The notes: generated from the letters alone by a model not told the origin. DNA of 40,000 nucleotides from Prorocentrum cordatum (GCA_963575745.1 CAUYUJ010022044.1:1-40000), one strand, 5' to 3'. Shown: positions 20,747 through 31,719, counted from the stretch's first letter. Made by a program: numbers and translations.

Positions 20747-21058
20747 TCACCAGGCGTTATAGCCTTTCCCGCCGCCGCCGCCCCAGCCGCCTCCACCACC
20801 GCCACCGCCCCAACCACCGCCTCCACCACCACCGCCTGTCTTCCAGGGGCCGTTGCAAGACGAGGCTGAGTACTTGCCTTTGCGGTCGTCCCACTCCACC
20901 TCGTACGTGACGGAGTCGCCCTCTTCCAAATACGCGGTGCGATCTTGGCCATCACCATGCACTTTGCGATGCACGAACACGTCATCGCTACCGTCGTCAG
21001 GAGTGATGAAGCCGAAGCCCTTGTCCTCGAAGAACTTCTTGATCTTCCCCGACGGCAT
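20747..21058 (-). CDS. Cold-shock domain protein with glycine-rich tail
   Basis: A 103-residue, intron-less gene. Residues 1-70 form a complete cold-shock domain: GKIKKFFEDKGFGFITPDDG holds the RNP1 motif (KGFGFI), DVFVHRKV holds RNP2 (VFVH), and the end reads GDSVTYEVEWDDRKGKYSAS. The C-terminus is a Gly/Trp-rich tail (repeats of GGGGGGWGG), disordered and likely RNA-binding. The start at 21058 (MPSGKIKK) is chosen because the fold begins there; an in-frame ATG at 21082 would add eight residues. Stop is at 20747-20749. Such proteins bind single-stranded RNA or DNA and act as RNA chaperones; small CSD proteins are abundant in dinoflagellates. A possible relic spliced leader lies 34-52 nt upstream. 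The frame is intact. Confidence 0.9.
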   Translation of the reverse strand: MPSGKIKKFFEDKGFGFITPDDGSDDVFVHRKVHGDGQDRTAYLEEGDSVTYEVEWDDRKGKYSASSCNGPWKTGGGGGGGGWGGGGGGGGWGGGGGKGYNAW

Positions 21059-21091
21059 GGTTGACGCTGGGCCCGGAACCAAAGCTAGCCG

Positions 21092-21110
21092 CTCGACAAA
21101 ATGAGCTAGC
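21092..21110 (-). promoter_or_regulatory. Possible relic spliced-leader sequence upstream of the cold-shock gene
   Basis: The minus strand reads TAGCTCATTTTGTCGAG, resembling the DinoSL core TAGCCATTTTGGCTCAAG with one inserted and two missing bases. Weak on its own, stronger because four other relics occur in the window. Confidence 0.35.
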
Positions 21111-21359
21111 CAACTGGAGAGATGATCCCTCCCATCAAAATGCGCCAGCGAAATGAAGATATTGAGCCGGCACGGCTATGTTTTTCCTGAGTCCTACCCG
21201 CCCTTCAAAGCGTAGATGGTCTAGCGGTACTCTTCTCTCCTCTTCCAAAATCCTTCTTTTCTTCGTGGAGTGGTGCCCTCCCCCCTGAGGTTTTGTTTCC
21301 CAACGATCCTGTGGTGTTGTTGGGTCCTCCATTTGAATCAGCAGCGCCCCGCGTTCCTC

Positions 21360-21944
21360 ACTCACTCCTCCTCCTCCTCCTACCCCTCCTCCTCCTCCTC
21401 CTCCTCCTCCTCCTCCTCCTCCTCCTCCTCCTCCTCCTCCTCCCCCTCGTCCCTCTTCCCATCTCTGCAACTGCCCTCCTCATATCCTCATCATCACCAT
21501 CATAACCACCACCATCACCATCACCATCATCATCACCATCATCACCGTCATCACCATCGCCATCATCATCGTCACCATCACTATCAACATCATCATCATC
21601 GTCATCATCAGCATCAGCATCAGCATCAGCATCACCACCACCATCACCACCACCATCATCATCATCAGCACCACCATACTATTATTCTGCGCATTCTTCT
21701 TCACCGGCACCATCATCATCCCCATCCCCATCACCATCATCACGATCACCCTCACCATCATCATCATAAGCATCATCATCACCATCAGCATATCAGCATC
21801 GTCAACATCCGCATCATTAACACCATCATCATCAACATCAACATCACCACCAACATTATCATTGTCACTACCGTCATCATCGTCGGCACCATAAGCAACA
21901 TCATCAGCATCAGCAACAGCAGCATCAGTATCATCATCATCAAC

Positions 21945-22000
<56 letters not shown>

Positions 22001-22082
22001 TAGCAGCATCATCATCATCATGACCAACGCCTTCACCATCACCATCATCAGCATCAACAGCGTCATCATCATTTTCATCATT

Positions 22083-22126
<44 letters not shown>

Positions 22127-22129
22127 AAC

Positions 22130-22180
<51 letters not shown>

Positions 22181-22260
22181 AATCATCATAATCATCAGCA
22201 TCATTACCACCAATATCATTCGCACTAGCACCAGTACCAGCATCAACATCATCACCATTT
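21360..22260. repeat. Compound TCC and CAT/CATCAC microsatellite
   Basis: (TCC)n to about 21450, then 750 bp of CAT/CAC/CAG-rich triplets with purer (CAT)n near 21960-22000 and 22090-22180. Open frames over it (poly-His, poly-Ile, poly-Asp) are artefacts. Confidence 0.9.
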
Positions 22261-22269
22261 CGGCGCATC

Positions 22270-24700
22270 CTCAATCCCTCACACGTTTCGTGCCCCCAAT
22301 ATGGAAGTTCACCGAAGGCCCCAATGGCTGGATTCGCATGTTGTCCCGCCGCATGTCGGCACACCTCTCGCACTTTTCGCGGCCCCATAGGGAGCTCCAC
22401 CAAGGGGCCTGTGTGGCTGGGTTCACAGGCTGCCCCGCCCCATTGCGGCACGCCCCTCACATGTTTCGTGGCCCCACAGGGAGCTCCACCGACGGCTCCA
22501 GTGGCTGGGTTCACACGCTGTTCCGCCCCAGTTCGGTACACCCCTCACACGTTTCGTGGCCCCACAGGGGGCTCCACCGAAGGCCCCAGTGGCAGAGTTC
22601 ACATGGTGTGCCGCCCCATGTCGACACACCCCTCGCACGTTTCGTGGCCCCGTCGGGAGCTCCGCCGAAAGCCCTAGTGTCTGCGTTCACATGCTGCCCC
22701 GCTCTATTTCGGCACACCCCTCAAACGTTTGGTGGCCCCACAAGGAGCTCCACCGAAGGCCCCAATGGCTGGGTCCACACGGTGCTCCGCCCCAGTTCGG
22801 CGCGCCCCTCACATGCTTCGTGGCCCCCATGGAGAGCTCCACCGGCGGCCCCAGTGGCTGGGTTCATATGCTGCCCCGCACCAGTTCGGCACACCCCTCG
22901 CACGATTCGTGACCCAATAGGGAGCTCCACCGAAGGCTCCAGTGGCACATAGCTTCGTGGCCCTGCACAGTTCGGCACACAGCTTCATATGCTTCCCCGC
23001 ACAGTTCGGCACCGAAGGCTCCAGTGGCACATAGCATCATATGCTGTCCCGCACAGTTCGGCACACCCCTCACAAGCTTCGTGGCCCAATAGGGAGCTCC
23101 ACCGAAGTCCCCAATGGCACCGTCCGCATGCGTCCGCCACACCCATTTCGGCACACCCCTCAAATTTTTCGTGGCCCCATAGGGAGCTCAACCGAACGCT
23201 CCAGTGGCACCGTCCACATGCGTCCGCCACACCAATTTCGGCGCACCCCTCACACGTTTCGGGGCCCAATAGGGAGCTCCACCAAAAGCCCCAATGGCAC
23301 CGTCCACATGCGCCCGCCACACCCATGTCGGTACACCCCTCACATGTCTCGCGGACCCATAAGGAACTCCACCGAAGGACCCAGAAGCACCGCCCACATG
23401 CGACCGCCACACCCATGTCGGCACACCCCTCACAAGTTTCGTGGCCTCATGAGGAGCTCCACCGAAGGCCCCAATGGCACCGTCCACATTCGTCCGCCAC
23501 ACCCATGTCATCATTCCCCTCACACGCTTCGTGGCCCCATAGGGAGCTCCACCGATGGCCCCAATGACACCGTCCACATGCGTCCGCAGCACAGATTTCG
23601 GCACACCCCTCGCAAATCTCGTGGCCCCATGAGGAGCTCCACCCACGGCCCTACTGGCACATCCACATGCGTCCACCACACCCATTTCGGCACACCACTC
23701 GCACGTTTCGTGGCCATGGAGAGCTCCGCCGGAAGCCCCAATGGCACCGTCCACATGCGTCCGCCACACCAATTTCGGCACACCCCACACACGTTTCGTG
23801 GCCCCATAAAAGGGGCTCCACCGAAAACCACTGGCACCGTTCACCACACCCGTTTCGGCACAACCCTCACAAGCTTCGTGGCCCCATAGGGAGCTCCTCC
23901 GAAGGCCCCAGTGGCACCGTCCACATGCGTCCGCCACACGCATTTCGGCGCACCCCTCAAATTTTTCGTGGCCCCATAGGGAGCTCAACCGAAGACTCCA
24001 GTGGCACCGTCCACATGCGTCCGCCACACCAATTTCGGCGCACCCCTCACACGTTTCGATTCTCATAACGGGGCTCTACCAAAAGCCCCAATGGCACCGT
24101 CCACATGCGCCCGCACACCCCACACACGTTTCGTGGCCCCATAGGGAGCTCCACCCACGGCCCAAGTGGCACCGTCCACATGCGTCCGCCACACCCATGT
24201 CGGCACACTCCTCACAAGTTTCGTGGCCCCATAGGGAGCCCCACCGAAGGCCCCAATGGCACCGTCCACGTGCGCCCGCCACACCCATTTCGGCACACCC
24301 TTCACATGTTTCGTTGCCCCATGAGGAGCTTCACCCGAGACCCAATTGGCTTCGTCCACATGTGTCCGCCACACCCATTTCGACACACCCCTCACACGTT
24401 TCGTGGCCACAGAGGAAGCTCCACCGAAGGCCCCAGTGGCACCGTCCACATGCGTCCGCCACACCAATTTCGGCGCACCCTTCACACGTTTCGATTCTCC
24501 ATAAAGAGCTCCACCCAAGGCCTCAATGGCACCGTCCACATGCGTCCGCCACGCCCATGTCGGCACACCGCTCACACGTTACGTGGCCCCATAGGGAGCT
24601 TCACCGAAGGCCGCAGAGGCACCGTCCACATGCGCCCGCCACTCCCATGTCAGCACGCCCCTCACACGTTTCGTGGCCCCATAAGGAGCTCCATCGAAGA
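22270..24700. repeat. 88/90-bp satellite, about 27 copies
   Basis: The unit is anchored by TTTCGTGGCCCCATAGGGAG. Anchor spacing is 88 in the left part (22464, 22552, 22640, 22728, 22816) and 90 in most of the right part (23167, 23257, 23347, 23437, 23527, 23617). The left subfamily carries GGCTGGGTTCACATGCTG; the right carries CACCGTCCACATGCGTCCGC. A rearranged stretch at 22940-23070 separates them. The 90-bp period keeps long frames open on both strands, giving 30-residue periodic peptides. I regard these as non-coding. Confidence 0.85.
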
Positions 24701-24764
24701 TGATACTCATGACGGCGGTGCTCACAGCTGCATCTGGTTGGGTCCGTCGCCAGGGTAATTTTTC

Positions 24765-24788
24765 GGGGGGGGGGGGGGGGGGGGGGGG
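24765..24788. repeat. (G)24 homopolymer
   Basis: Uninterrupted run of 24 G just after the satellite. It could form a G-quadruplex and is a likely place for assembly error. Confidence 0.9.
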
Positions 24789-24804
24789 CGACGTGTCACG
24801 GGGC

Positions 24805-25425
24805 CCTCTTGGGTTGCCCAAGATGGCTCCAAGAGGGCCCCCTATGCTGCAAGATGGCCCCTAATATGGCTCAAGACAGCTGGAGATGGTTCGAAATGGC
24901 TTCCGACATGCCTCCAACAGGCCCTAAGAGGACCACAAGACGGCTCCAAATGCTCTCGGAGCACCCTGAAGACTTCCCCAAGAAGCCACCATCTGGTAAC
25001 CATCTACTGCTACTGAGAAGCACTGACGTTCTCCTTTTCATTATTTCGCTTACGATGCGGTTTTGGGGCCTCAGGATGGCTCCAACATGGCCCAAGAGAG
25101 CCCCAAGGGGGGCCCAAGATGCCCCCAAGACGGCCCCAAGACCGCCCAAGAGCGCTTTAAGGGCGCCCCAAGAGGGCCCCAAGAGGCGGTTTTGATGGCC
25201 CCAGAGGTGGGTGGGGGGAATTCGGGCTTCCCCTCTTTTGATCGATGCCCTCCAAGATGGCCCCAAGAGGCCCTCCAAGGCTGCCAAGAGGCCCCCAAAG
25301 AGGGGCCCAAGAGAGCCACAAGAGTCCCCCAAAGAGCCCCGAGAATTCCTAATACTCTCCCAAGAGGCCCGCCAGAGAGCCCCCACGAGGCCCCTTTAGA
25401 GGGCCTCCAGTAGAGCCCAAGCCGG
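24805..25425. repeat. Degenerate GGCCCCAAGA repeat region
   Basis: Frequent imperfect copies of GGCCCCAAGA, CCCAAGAGGGCCC and AAGATGGC over 600 bp, interrupted by unique stretches such as 24975-25070. No supported gene. Confidence 0.6.
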
Positions 25426-25429
25426 CTGC

Positions 25430-25550
25430 CAGAGTCTTCGTCCTCCACCTCCTCCTCGCCTTTGTCCTTGTCCTCCTCGACCTCCTCTTCCTCCTCCTCA
25501 TCCCCCTCTTCGTCGTCCTTCGCGTTCTCGTCCTCCTCCTCGTCCTCGTC
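25430..25550. repeat. TCC/TCG pyrimidine-rich tract
   Basis: TCCTCG and TCC triplets, compound and interrupted. No gene. Confidence 0.8.
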
Positions 25551-26034
25551 CATGTGCTTGGTCTAATCGGGCTGGTCTGAAACTTGTTCCACTGCATGCT
25601 CCTCCTGTCCTGATCAAGGCAATTCGTCTGGGCATCGTTTCTGAATGGGCTGGTGGGATACACAAAGCGTGAATCATTCCGACACGTTGCGTAGGATTGC
25701 CCAAGCCCTGCGCTCTCAAATGACTGTCTCTTGTAATGCAGGTGCAGCCAACGATGACGCCGACATGCTCGAACGTGGCCCTAAGACTAGCATAACCGCG
25801 CACCTCACGATAGCAAGGACAGCATAACGGTGTTGAGCTCGATCGGTGCGTGCCGTCCCGATCGTGGTGGCAATGGCGACGGCGATGCCAGCAAAGACAT
25901 TGTGATCGCGACCACGATGAAATTTTAGACGCCCCTTCTTGGGGGAATGAGAGGTGCAAAACATAGTGTTTCTGCCAAGTGAGCTTCTGTTTTGAGGGAG
26001 TTTCTGTGGAACTACCGTCATCCTCACCCCCGGC
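25551..26034. other. Unique spacer, no gene seen
   Basis: Normal-complexity DNA leading into the 131-bp satellite. No motif, splice signal pattern or RNA gene recognised. Confidence 0.45.
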
Positions 26035-26784
26035 GCGGGGAGCACAGGGGCCCAGAGCGGCCTCCGGCACCGTTTCCGGACAGATCCGGTGGATCCGGTG
26101 GATCCGCCGACGAATCCCAAACCGGCGCCCTCGCTTGAGACATCCTCGCGAAACCGGCCCCGAGGGAGGTGCCCAGAGGAGCCCAGAGCGGCCTCCGGCA
26201 CCGTTTCCGGACAGATCCGGACAGATCCGGTGGATCCGCTGACGAATCCCAAACCGGCGCCCTCGCTTGAGACATCCTCACAAAACCGGCCCCGGGGGAG
26301 GTGCCCAGAGGAGCCCAGAGCGGCCTCCGGCACCGTTTCCGGACAGATCCGGTGGATCCGGTGGATCCGCCGACGAATCCCAAACCGGCGCCCTCGCTTG
26401 AGACATCCTCACAAAACCGGCCCCGGGGGAGGTGCCCAGAGGAGCCCAGAGCGGCCTCCGGCACCGTTTCCGGACAGATCCGGTGGATCCGGTGGACGAA
26501 TCCCAAACCGGCGCCCTCGCTTGAGACATCCTCACAAAACCGGCCCCGGGGGAGGTGCCCAGAGGAGCCCAGAGCGGCCTCCGGCACCGTTTCCGGACAG
26601 ATCCGGTGGATCCGGTGGATCCGCCGACGAATCCCAAACCGGCGCCCTCGCTTGAGACATCCTCACAAAACGGGCCCCGGGGGAGGTGCCCAGAGGAGCC
26701 CAGAGCGGCCTCCGGCACCGTTTCCGGACAGATCCGGTGGATCCGGTGGATCCGCCGACGAATCCCAAACCGGCGCCCTCGCTT
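26035..26784. repeat. 131-bp satellite, left block (about 6 copies)
   Basis: The anchor CCCAGAGCGG occurs at 26051, 26182, 26314, 26445, 26568 and 26699 (spacing 131, 132, 131, 123, 131). The unit includes CCGTTTCCGGACAGATCCGG, GGTGGATCC iterations and CGCCCTCGCTTGAGACATCC. The block stops inside a unit, at CGCCCTCGCTT. Confidence 0.95.
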
Positions 26785-26786
26785 AA

Positions 26787-26798
26787 CCCCGAGCGTCC
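26787..26798 (+). repeat. Candidate terminal inverted repeat, left
   Basis: CCCCGAGCGTCC, immediately after the truncated satellite unit. It matches the right end at 11 of 12 bases in inverted orientation. Confidence 0.6.
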
Positions 26799-26846
26799 AT
26801 GTCACCTAAAGCCAAGAGATTCTCTTAGAAAAAGGAGATGATGCAT

Positions 26847-26953
26847 GGAATAAGAGACAGATCTAGACGATATCGTCTAAATTCGCAGCTTAGATTCTTA
26901 GAATCACTGCGAATCTCCTGGATACAGACGACGCGCGCCTTAGTCTCTTATCC
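26847..26953. repeat. Nested palindromes and subterminal ATAAGAGA motifs
   Basis: An outer inverted pair (GGAATAAGAGAC at 26847, GTCTCTTATCC at 26943) encloses a 16-bp perfect palindrome (26864-26879) and a hairpin made of ATTCGCAG/CTGCGAAT (26881, 26907) around GATTCTTAGAATC (26893-26905). A further ATAAGAGA is at 26992-26999, and two occur at the right end of the element (36101-36116). They may be transposase-binding sites. Confidence 0.6.
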
Positions 26954-27119
26954 GATGACTTCATTTAAGCGGCCAGGGGCTAAACTTGGAAATAAGAGAT
27001 TTGGTTGGCTTTAGATCCACTGCTGCACTACTACTTAAACTACCATTACTACTACTGCTGTTGCCGCTGCTGCTGCTACTATGACTATTAATAACCGACG
27101 ACTACTAGTACAACTACAA

Positions 27120-27141
27120 CTATAGCGGTATACCGCTATAG
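27120..27141. repeat. Perfect 22-bp palindrome
   Basis: A perfect dyad with half-site CTATAGCGGTA. It sits in degenerate ACT/CTA-rich DNA just before the TAC array. Function unknown. Confidence 0.85.
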
Positions 27142-27249
27142 CACTACTGTATACGAATAGTGATGCTACGTACTACTTAATACTCTGCACAACCACTACA
27201 ACAGCGGCTGCGACTCCTAATGCTACCACTACGACTATTATACGTTTGT

Positions 27250-28075
<826 letters not shown>

Positions 28076-28785
28076 TGCTACTGCTACTGCTACTGCTACT
28101 ACTCCTCCTCCTCCTCCTCCTCCTCCTCCACCTCCTCATCCCTTTCCTCCTCCTTCCCATCATCTTCCTTATCCTCCTCCGCCTCCTCCTCCTCCTCGCT
28201 CCTCCTTTCCCTCCTCGTCCTTGTCCTCGTCCTCGTCCTCCTCCTCCTCCTCCTTCTCCTCCTCTTTTTCCTCATCATCCTTCTCCTCCTACCCCCCCTC
28301 CCTCCTACAACCGCCGCCGCCCGCCCGCGCACCCTCGACGTCGTCGTCGTCGTCCTCGTCCTCGTCATCGTATCGTTGCTTGGTCGCGGCCGTTACGCGG
28401 TCATCATCCTCCTCCTCCGTCTCCTCCTCCTCCTATTCCTGCTCCTCTTCCTCATACTCCTCCCGCTCCTCCTTGTCCTCCTCCTCCTCCTCCTCCTCCT
28501 TCTCCTCCTCTTCCTCCGCCTCCTCTTCCTCCGCCTGCTCCTCCTCCACCTCTTGTAGCTGGGTCGCGGCCGTTACGCGTGATTTGGGTGTGGGAGTTAC
28601 GCACGCCTCATCCCCATTCCCCCGACACGTTCATCCTCCCCCTCCACATCCCTCTCATGTACCTGGGTGGCGGCCGCTACGCTACTACACTTAGCCAACA
28701 TCCTCCTCATCGTCCTCCTCCGCCTCCTCTTCCCCCTCTTCCTCCTCCTCCTCCTCCTCCTCCTCCTCCTCCTTCTTTGCCCTGT
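28076..28785. repeat. TCC-rich microsatellite with three copies of a 20-bp motif
   Basis: TCC/TCG/TTCC triplets, interrupted three times by TCGCGGCCGTTACGC-like text: 28383, 28563 and a variant (TGGCGGCCGCTACGC) at 28668. The unique DNA at 28570-28660 between copies holds no gene. Confidence 0.75.
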
Positions 28786-28875
28786 AGTTGGGACTCGGCT
28801 TCGACAGGCCAGAATTCCGCGTCGATTCCGTACGGTGGAGTGTTGAATGCTTTCCAAGTGCTGTGCGTCATCATG

Positions 28876-28897
28876 TCCGTAAACATTTTGGCTCAAA
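28876..28897 (+). promoter_or_regulatory. Relic DinoSL upstream of gene 1
   Basis: TCCGTAAACATTTTGGCTC followed by AAA matches the 22-nt dinoflagellate spliced leader at 19 positions. It lies 28 nt before the ATG at 28926 and implies that the gene was once a trans-spliced mRNA copied back into the genome. Confidence 0.8.
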
Positions 28898-28925
28898 CCA
28901 TGTGCACCAGCCACAGCATACACAC

Positions 28926-29804
28926 ATGACAGATAAGCAGAGCCGACGTACTGGAGTTGATATCGATCCCGATGTAGCTCAAAAGATATTGTCCGATCAC
29001 ATCACAGCGAAATGCTTGATCGATCCTTCTTCCCAATGGGAATACGGTATGCCTGGCACGGAATCGACATTGTGGAAAAAAGGCACAAAATTTGATCAAC
29101 TTTGGCGACACCGTGCGTTCTTGGAAGATATTGTTGCTGCGACTCACGGCAGGGTTCTTCTACATGCGTCCTGGTACTCAGCGTTGACAGCACACTTCAA
29201 AGGGCAGATCTCGAGCGATGCTGTTCTCAAGATGGCATATAGAAGCAGGGCTATGATTGCACACCTCAGGGACTGCAAAAGAGATGGGGAACGAGCACCT
29301 CGGCGCTACGCGAAACTACAAGGACTCATTGATGATATGCAGGTTCAGATCGAGCCCAAGACGGGCAGACGTACATCCACAGAGCTCGCCATGCAGGAGG
29401 TGAGCGACGAAGTCATCGAGGTGACACCGATTAAGAAGGAGAAGGTACCGACCGTCAACGTGGACAGCAACTCCGACGCCGAGTACGATTTCAAGCTCTT
29501 CAAAAGTGCAACTGGCCATGCAACCAGGTCACCAGCCAAATCAAGTGGTGCTCACGGTGTCGACGTCGGCGCATTGGTCAAGCAGGCAGCAACTATTCCA
29601 GGTATCGGCCCGCGGACTGGTAACAAGAACTTTGGCTGGGGCGATGGAACGGAATTGAAGAAACGGCCAGCTGCTGCGATGAGGCGGCCAGCAGGAGTCG
29701 CCAAGAAGCCAGCATCGCACGATGATCAGATCAACATGAAAAAACCAGCGGCTGCGGACAAGATCGATGACACCGTGGAGAATACCTACAAGTCGAGTGT
29801 GTGA
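28926..29804 (+). CDS. SL-relic gene 1, basic-tailed protein of unknown function
   Basis: A 292-residue intron-less frame starting MTDKQSRRTGVDIDPDVAQK, the first ATG after the relic leader. Residues 20-150 are mixed and look globular (WEYGMPGTESTLWKKG, FLEDIVAATHGRVLLHASWY, YRSRAMIAHLRDCKRDGERA). A linker rich in Glu/Val/Lys follows. The C-terminal third is basic and repetitive (KKRPAAAMRRPAGVAKKPAS, then MKKPAAADK), as in nuclear or DNA-binding tails of many dinoflagellate proteins. No known domain is recognised. A 13-A run lies 175 nt after the stop, as expected for a retro-copied mRNA. It is the first of four same-strand genes in the candidate transposon. DNA binding and nuclear location are inferred from the tail only. 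Confidence 0.65.
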   Translation: MTDKQSRRTGVDIDPDVAQKILSDHITAKCLIDPSSQWEYGMPGTESTLWKKGTKFDQLWRHRAFLEDIVAATHGRVLLHASWYSALTAHFKGQISSDAVLKMAYRSRAMIAHLRDCKRDGERAPRRYAKLQGLIDDMQVQIEPKTGRRTSTELAMQEVSDEVIEVTPIKKEKVPTVNVDSNSDAEYDFKLFKSATGHATRSPAKSSGAHGVDVGALVKQAATIPGIGPRTGNKNFGWGDGTELKKRPAAAMRRPAGVAKKPASHDDQINMKKPAAADKIDDTVENTYKSSV

Positions 29805-29978
29805 CAAATCGCGTGTACAGCTCTGCCTACTGCAAGGCGCTCACGATCGCCAAGAAAACACATTGCGCAGCTGTGGCTAGGGTCAAAGCCAGGCTTGCTG
29901 GCAGACAGGCCGTGGCTCCCCACTTCGGCACAGGCGCGGCTCACCAAGAGTAGACGAACAACAGGAGCATGCCCCTGC

Positions 29979-29991
29979 AAAAAAAAAAAAA
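29979..29991 (+). other. Possible fossil poly(A) tail of gene 1
   Basis: A run of 13 A, preceded by CCCCTGC and followed by CAGCATCG, 175 nt beyond the stop codon of gene 1. Together with the relic leader it would mark both ends of a cDNA insertion. Confidence 0.45.
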
Positions 29992-30129
29992 CAGCATCGT
30001 GCATCATTTGTGAAGGGAGTAGACCGCCACTCGAAAGACATGGCATGTTGTATCAATCGGTCGACCTGTCTGCAGAATCACCGTCACCAACGAACGACAC
30101 ATACGAATGATGTTTCTGGGAACCTGTGT

Positions 30130-30348
30130 ATATTATCATAATCATCACCATCATCACCATTATCATCATCACCAACATCGTCATCACCAACATCTTAACC
30201 ACCATCATCCGTAACGTCATATACACAATCATAATCAGCATCAGCATCGTCGTCGTCGACGCCGGCATCGTCATCGCATTCACTATCATCAGCATGGCCA
30301 TCATCATCATCGTCGCCACCATCGTCATCATCATCATCATCGTCACCA
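30130..30348. repeat. CAT/ATC microsatellite
   Basis: Interrupted (CAT)n/(ATC)n directly before the relic leader of gene 2. The frame of gene 2 stays open upstream through it, but that part is not coding. Confidence 0.85.
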
Positions 30349-30360
30349 TCTTGGCTCGAG
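30340..30360 (+). promoter_or_regulatory. Relic DinoSL upstream of gene 2
   Basis: CGTCACCATCTTGGCTCGAG matches the leader at about 16 of 21 positions. Its first bases merge with CAT microsatellite, so the match is partly ambiguous, but CTTGGCTCGAG equals the relic of gene 3 apart from one base. It lies 35 nt before the ATG at 30396. Confidence 0.6.
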
Positions 30361-30395
30361 CTCTTTTTGCACCAGGTGGCCGAGCATATCCCAAC

Positions 30396-30989
30396 ATGGG
30401 CCCCAACAAGAGGCCTTCAGAGGGCGGTGGTGGACCATCGCCAAAACGTACGACTCCTAACCCTTATGATGATGGAAACGACTCGCAATACCCAAATGAT
30501 GGGAACGACTCGCAATACCCAGATGATGGGAACGACTCGCAATGCCCAACCGTGGACGGTGCGACTGCAGGAAGCTCCACAGCGTTGGTCGAAGCTGGTC
30601 CACACAAAGCAGATGATGCCGATCATTGCGATGACTCATTGTCGGAGGCTTTGGGGCGCTCGATTGTGTCGCATGCAAGTGGGTCGGCAACGATTGATAT
30701 CGCATCAGACGGCGACCTTGACGACAATGACAAGAAGAATGGCATCATTACAGTATTGAAGAACTACAACACCGTGATCAACGGGTACCTGGTCCGCGTC
30801 GGCGAGGACAACTACACGACAGCGATCAAGCAGAAGATGGTGGACCTGATCACACGTGCTACGATCCTGCTCAGTTACATGGAAGCGTCTTCTTGCCCTG
30901 AGGAGGTGCCCCCAGTCACTCTGACGGAGCTCAAGGACGGTTGGGCAGAGATTAGGCCCGTCGTAGTTCGCATTGTTGGCGACGCGTAG
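30396..30989 (+). CDS. SL-relic gene 2, acidic repeat protein of unknown function
   Basis: A 197-residue intron-less frame starting MGPNKRPSEGGGGPSPKRTT, a basic start of nuclear-signal type. Residues 26-52 are three tandem copies of a nine-residue unit of the form DGNDSQYPx, encoded by a 27-nt direct repeat (30473-30550). An acidic, Ser/Thr-rich middle follows. The C-terminal 85 residues (NGIITVLKNYNTVINGYLVR, then KQKMVDLITRATILLSYMEA) look helical and possibly oligomerising. No domain is recognised. The start is the first ATG after the relic leader. Codon use and intact frame argue for a real gene, perhaps an accessory protein of the candidate transposon; that role is inference. Confidence 0.6.
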   Translation: MGPNKRPSEGGGGPSPKRTTPNPYDDGNDSQYPNDGNDSQYPDDGNDSQCPTVDGATAGSSTALVEAGPHKADDADHCDDSLSEALGRSIVSHASGSATIDIASDGDLDDNDKKNGIITVLKNYNTVINGYLVRVGEDNYTTAIKQKMVDLITRATILLSYMEASSCPEEVPPVTLTELKDGWAEIRPVVVRIVGDA

Positions 30990-31082
30990 GCAGTCGCTCG
31001 AGGCAGGCTGGCCGCTGCACATGTACGACTCTACGTTCAGCGCCCGAAGTGGCGTCATCAGGCCCGCAGGGAAAAAGACAAT

Positions 31083-31160
31083 CATCGTCGTCTTCTCCTC
31101 TTCCTGCTCCTCCTCCTCCTCCTCCTGCTCTTCCTCCTCCTCCTCCTCCTCATCATCATC
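31083..31160. repeat. TCC microsatellite
   Basis: TCC/TCT triplets, giving way to CATCAT text at about 31150-31185. Confidence 0.85.
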
Positions 31161-31194
31161 ACAATCGCCGCCATCATCATCAACGCATGCAAAG

Positions 31195-31312
31195 TCAGAC
31201 AAGTCAGAAAACAGAAACTCAGAAAAATCAGAAACTCAGAAAACTCAGAAAACTCAGAAGACTCAGACAAGCCCAGAAAAGTCAGAAAACTCAGAAAAGC
31301 CAGACAACTCAA
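31195..31312. repeat. CAGAAAACT short tandem repeat
   Basis: About a dozen copies of a 9-10 bp unit, CAGAAAACT or CAGAAAAGT, with variation. It has the same core as the left arm of the foldback at 31523. Confidence 0.8.
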
Positions 31313-31522
31313 CATTGAACAATGGGCGCAAGCGTGGCCGCACTGGGGCTCCACCTTCACCTCTTCCGCCTCCTCCTTCATGTTTGAGCCGTCTGGCGAT
31401 GTCTCGAACATTCGCAGCGTCGCTGTGTCTCGGCGTCGTAGGGCTTCGGCGCCGCGGGGTGCGTCAACGAGAAACGAAAAACAAACGAAGTCAGACGAGG
31501 TAAAGGCATCAGCGTAAGCAAA

Positions 31523-31682
31523 GTCAGAAGCAGTCAGACAAAGTCAGGAAAAGTCAGAAAAGTCAGAAAAAGTCAGAAAAGTCAGACATCAACGACACCT
31601 GATAAAACACAATAGTTTATAACATTCTGACTTTTCTGACTTTTCTGACTTTTTCTGACTGTTTCTGACTTTTTCTGACTTC
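31523..31682. repeat. Foldback of (GTCAGAAAA)n and (TTTTCTGAC)n
   Basis: The left arm (31523-31586) holds about seven AAAAGTCAG units; the right arm (31626-31682) holds about six CTGACTTTTT units in inverse orientation. The loop is about 39 bp, AT-rich and unique. The structure would form a long hairpin and ends about 37 bp before the relic leader of gene 3. Confidence 0.85.
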
Positions 31683-31719
31683 GATCAGGTCTCTGGCGTT
31701 CGCAGGGGGCGCCGCTGTA

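Noticed and set aside
21270-22952. 560-codon plus-strand frame
   Set aside because: It runs through TCC and CAT microsatellite and then into the 88-bp satellite.
28788-28925. Upstream extension of gene 1 beyond its relic leader
   Set aside because: The relic spliced leader lies inside this stretch, so translation should start after it.
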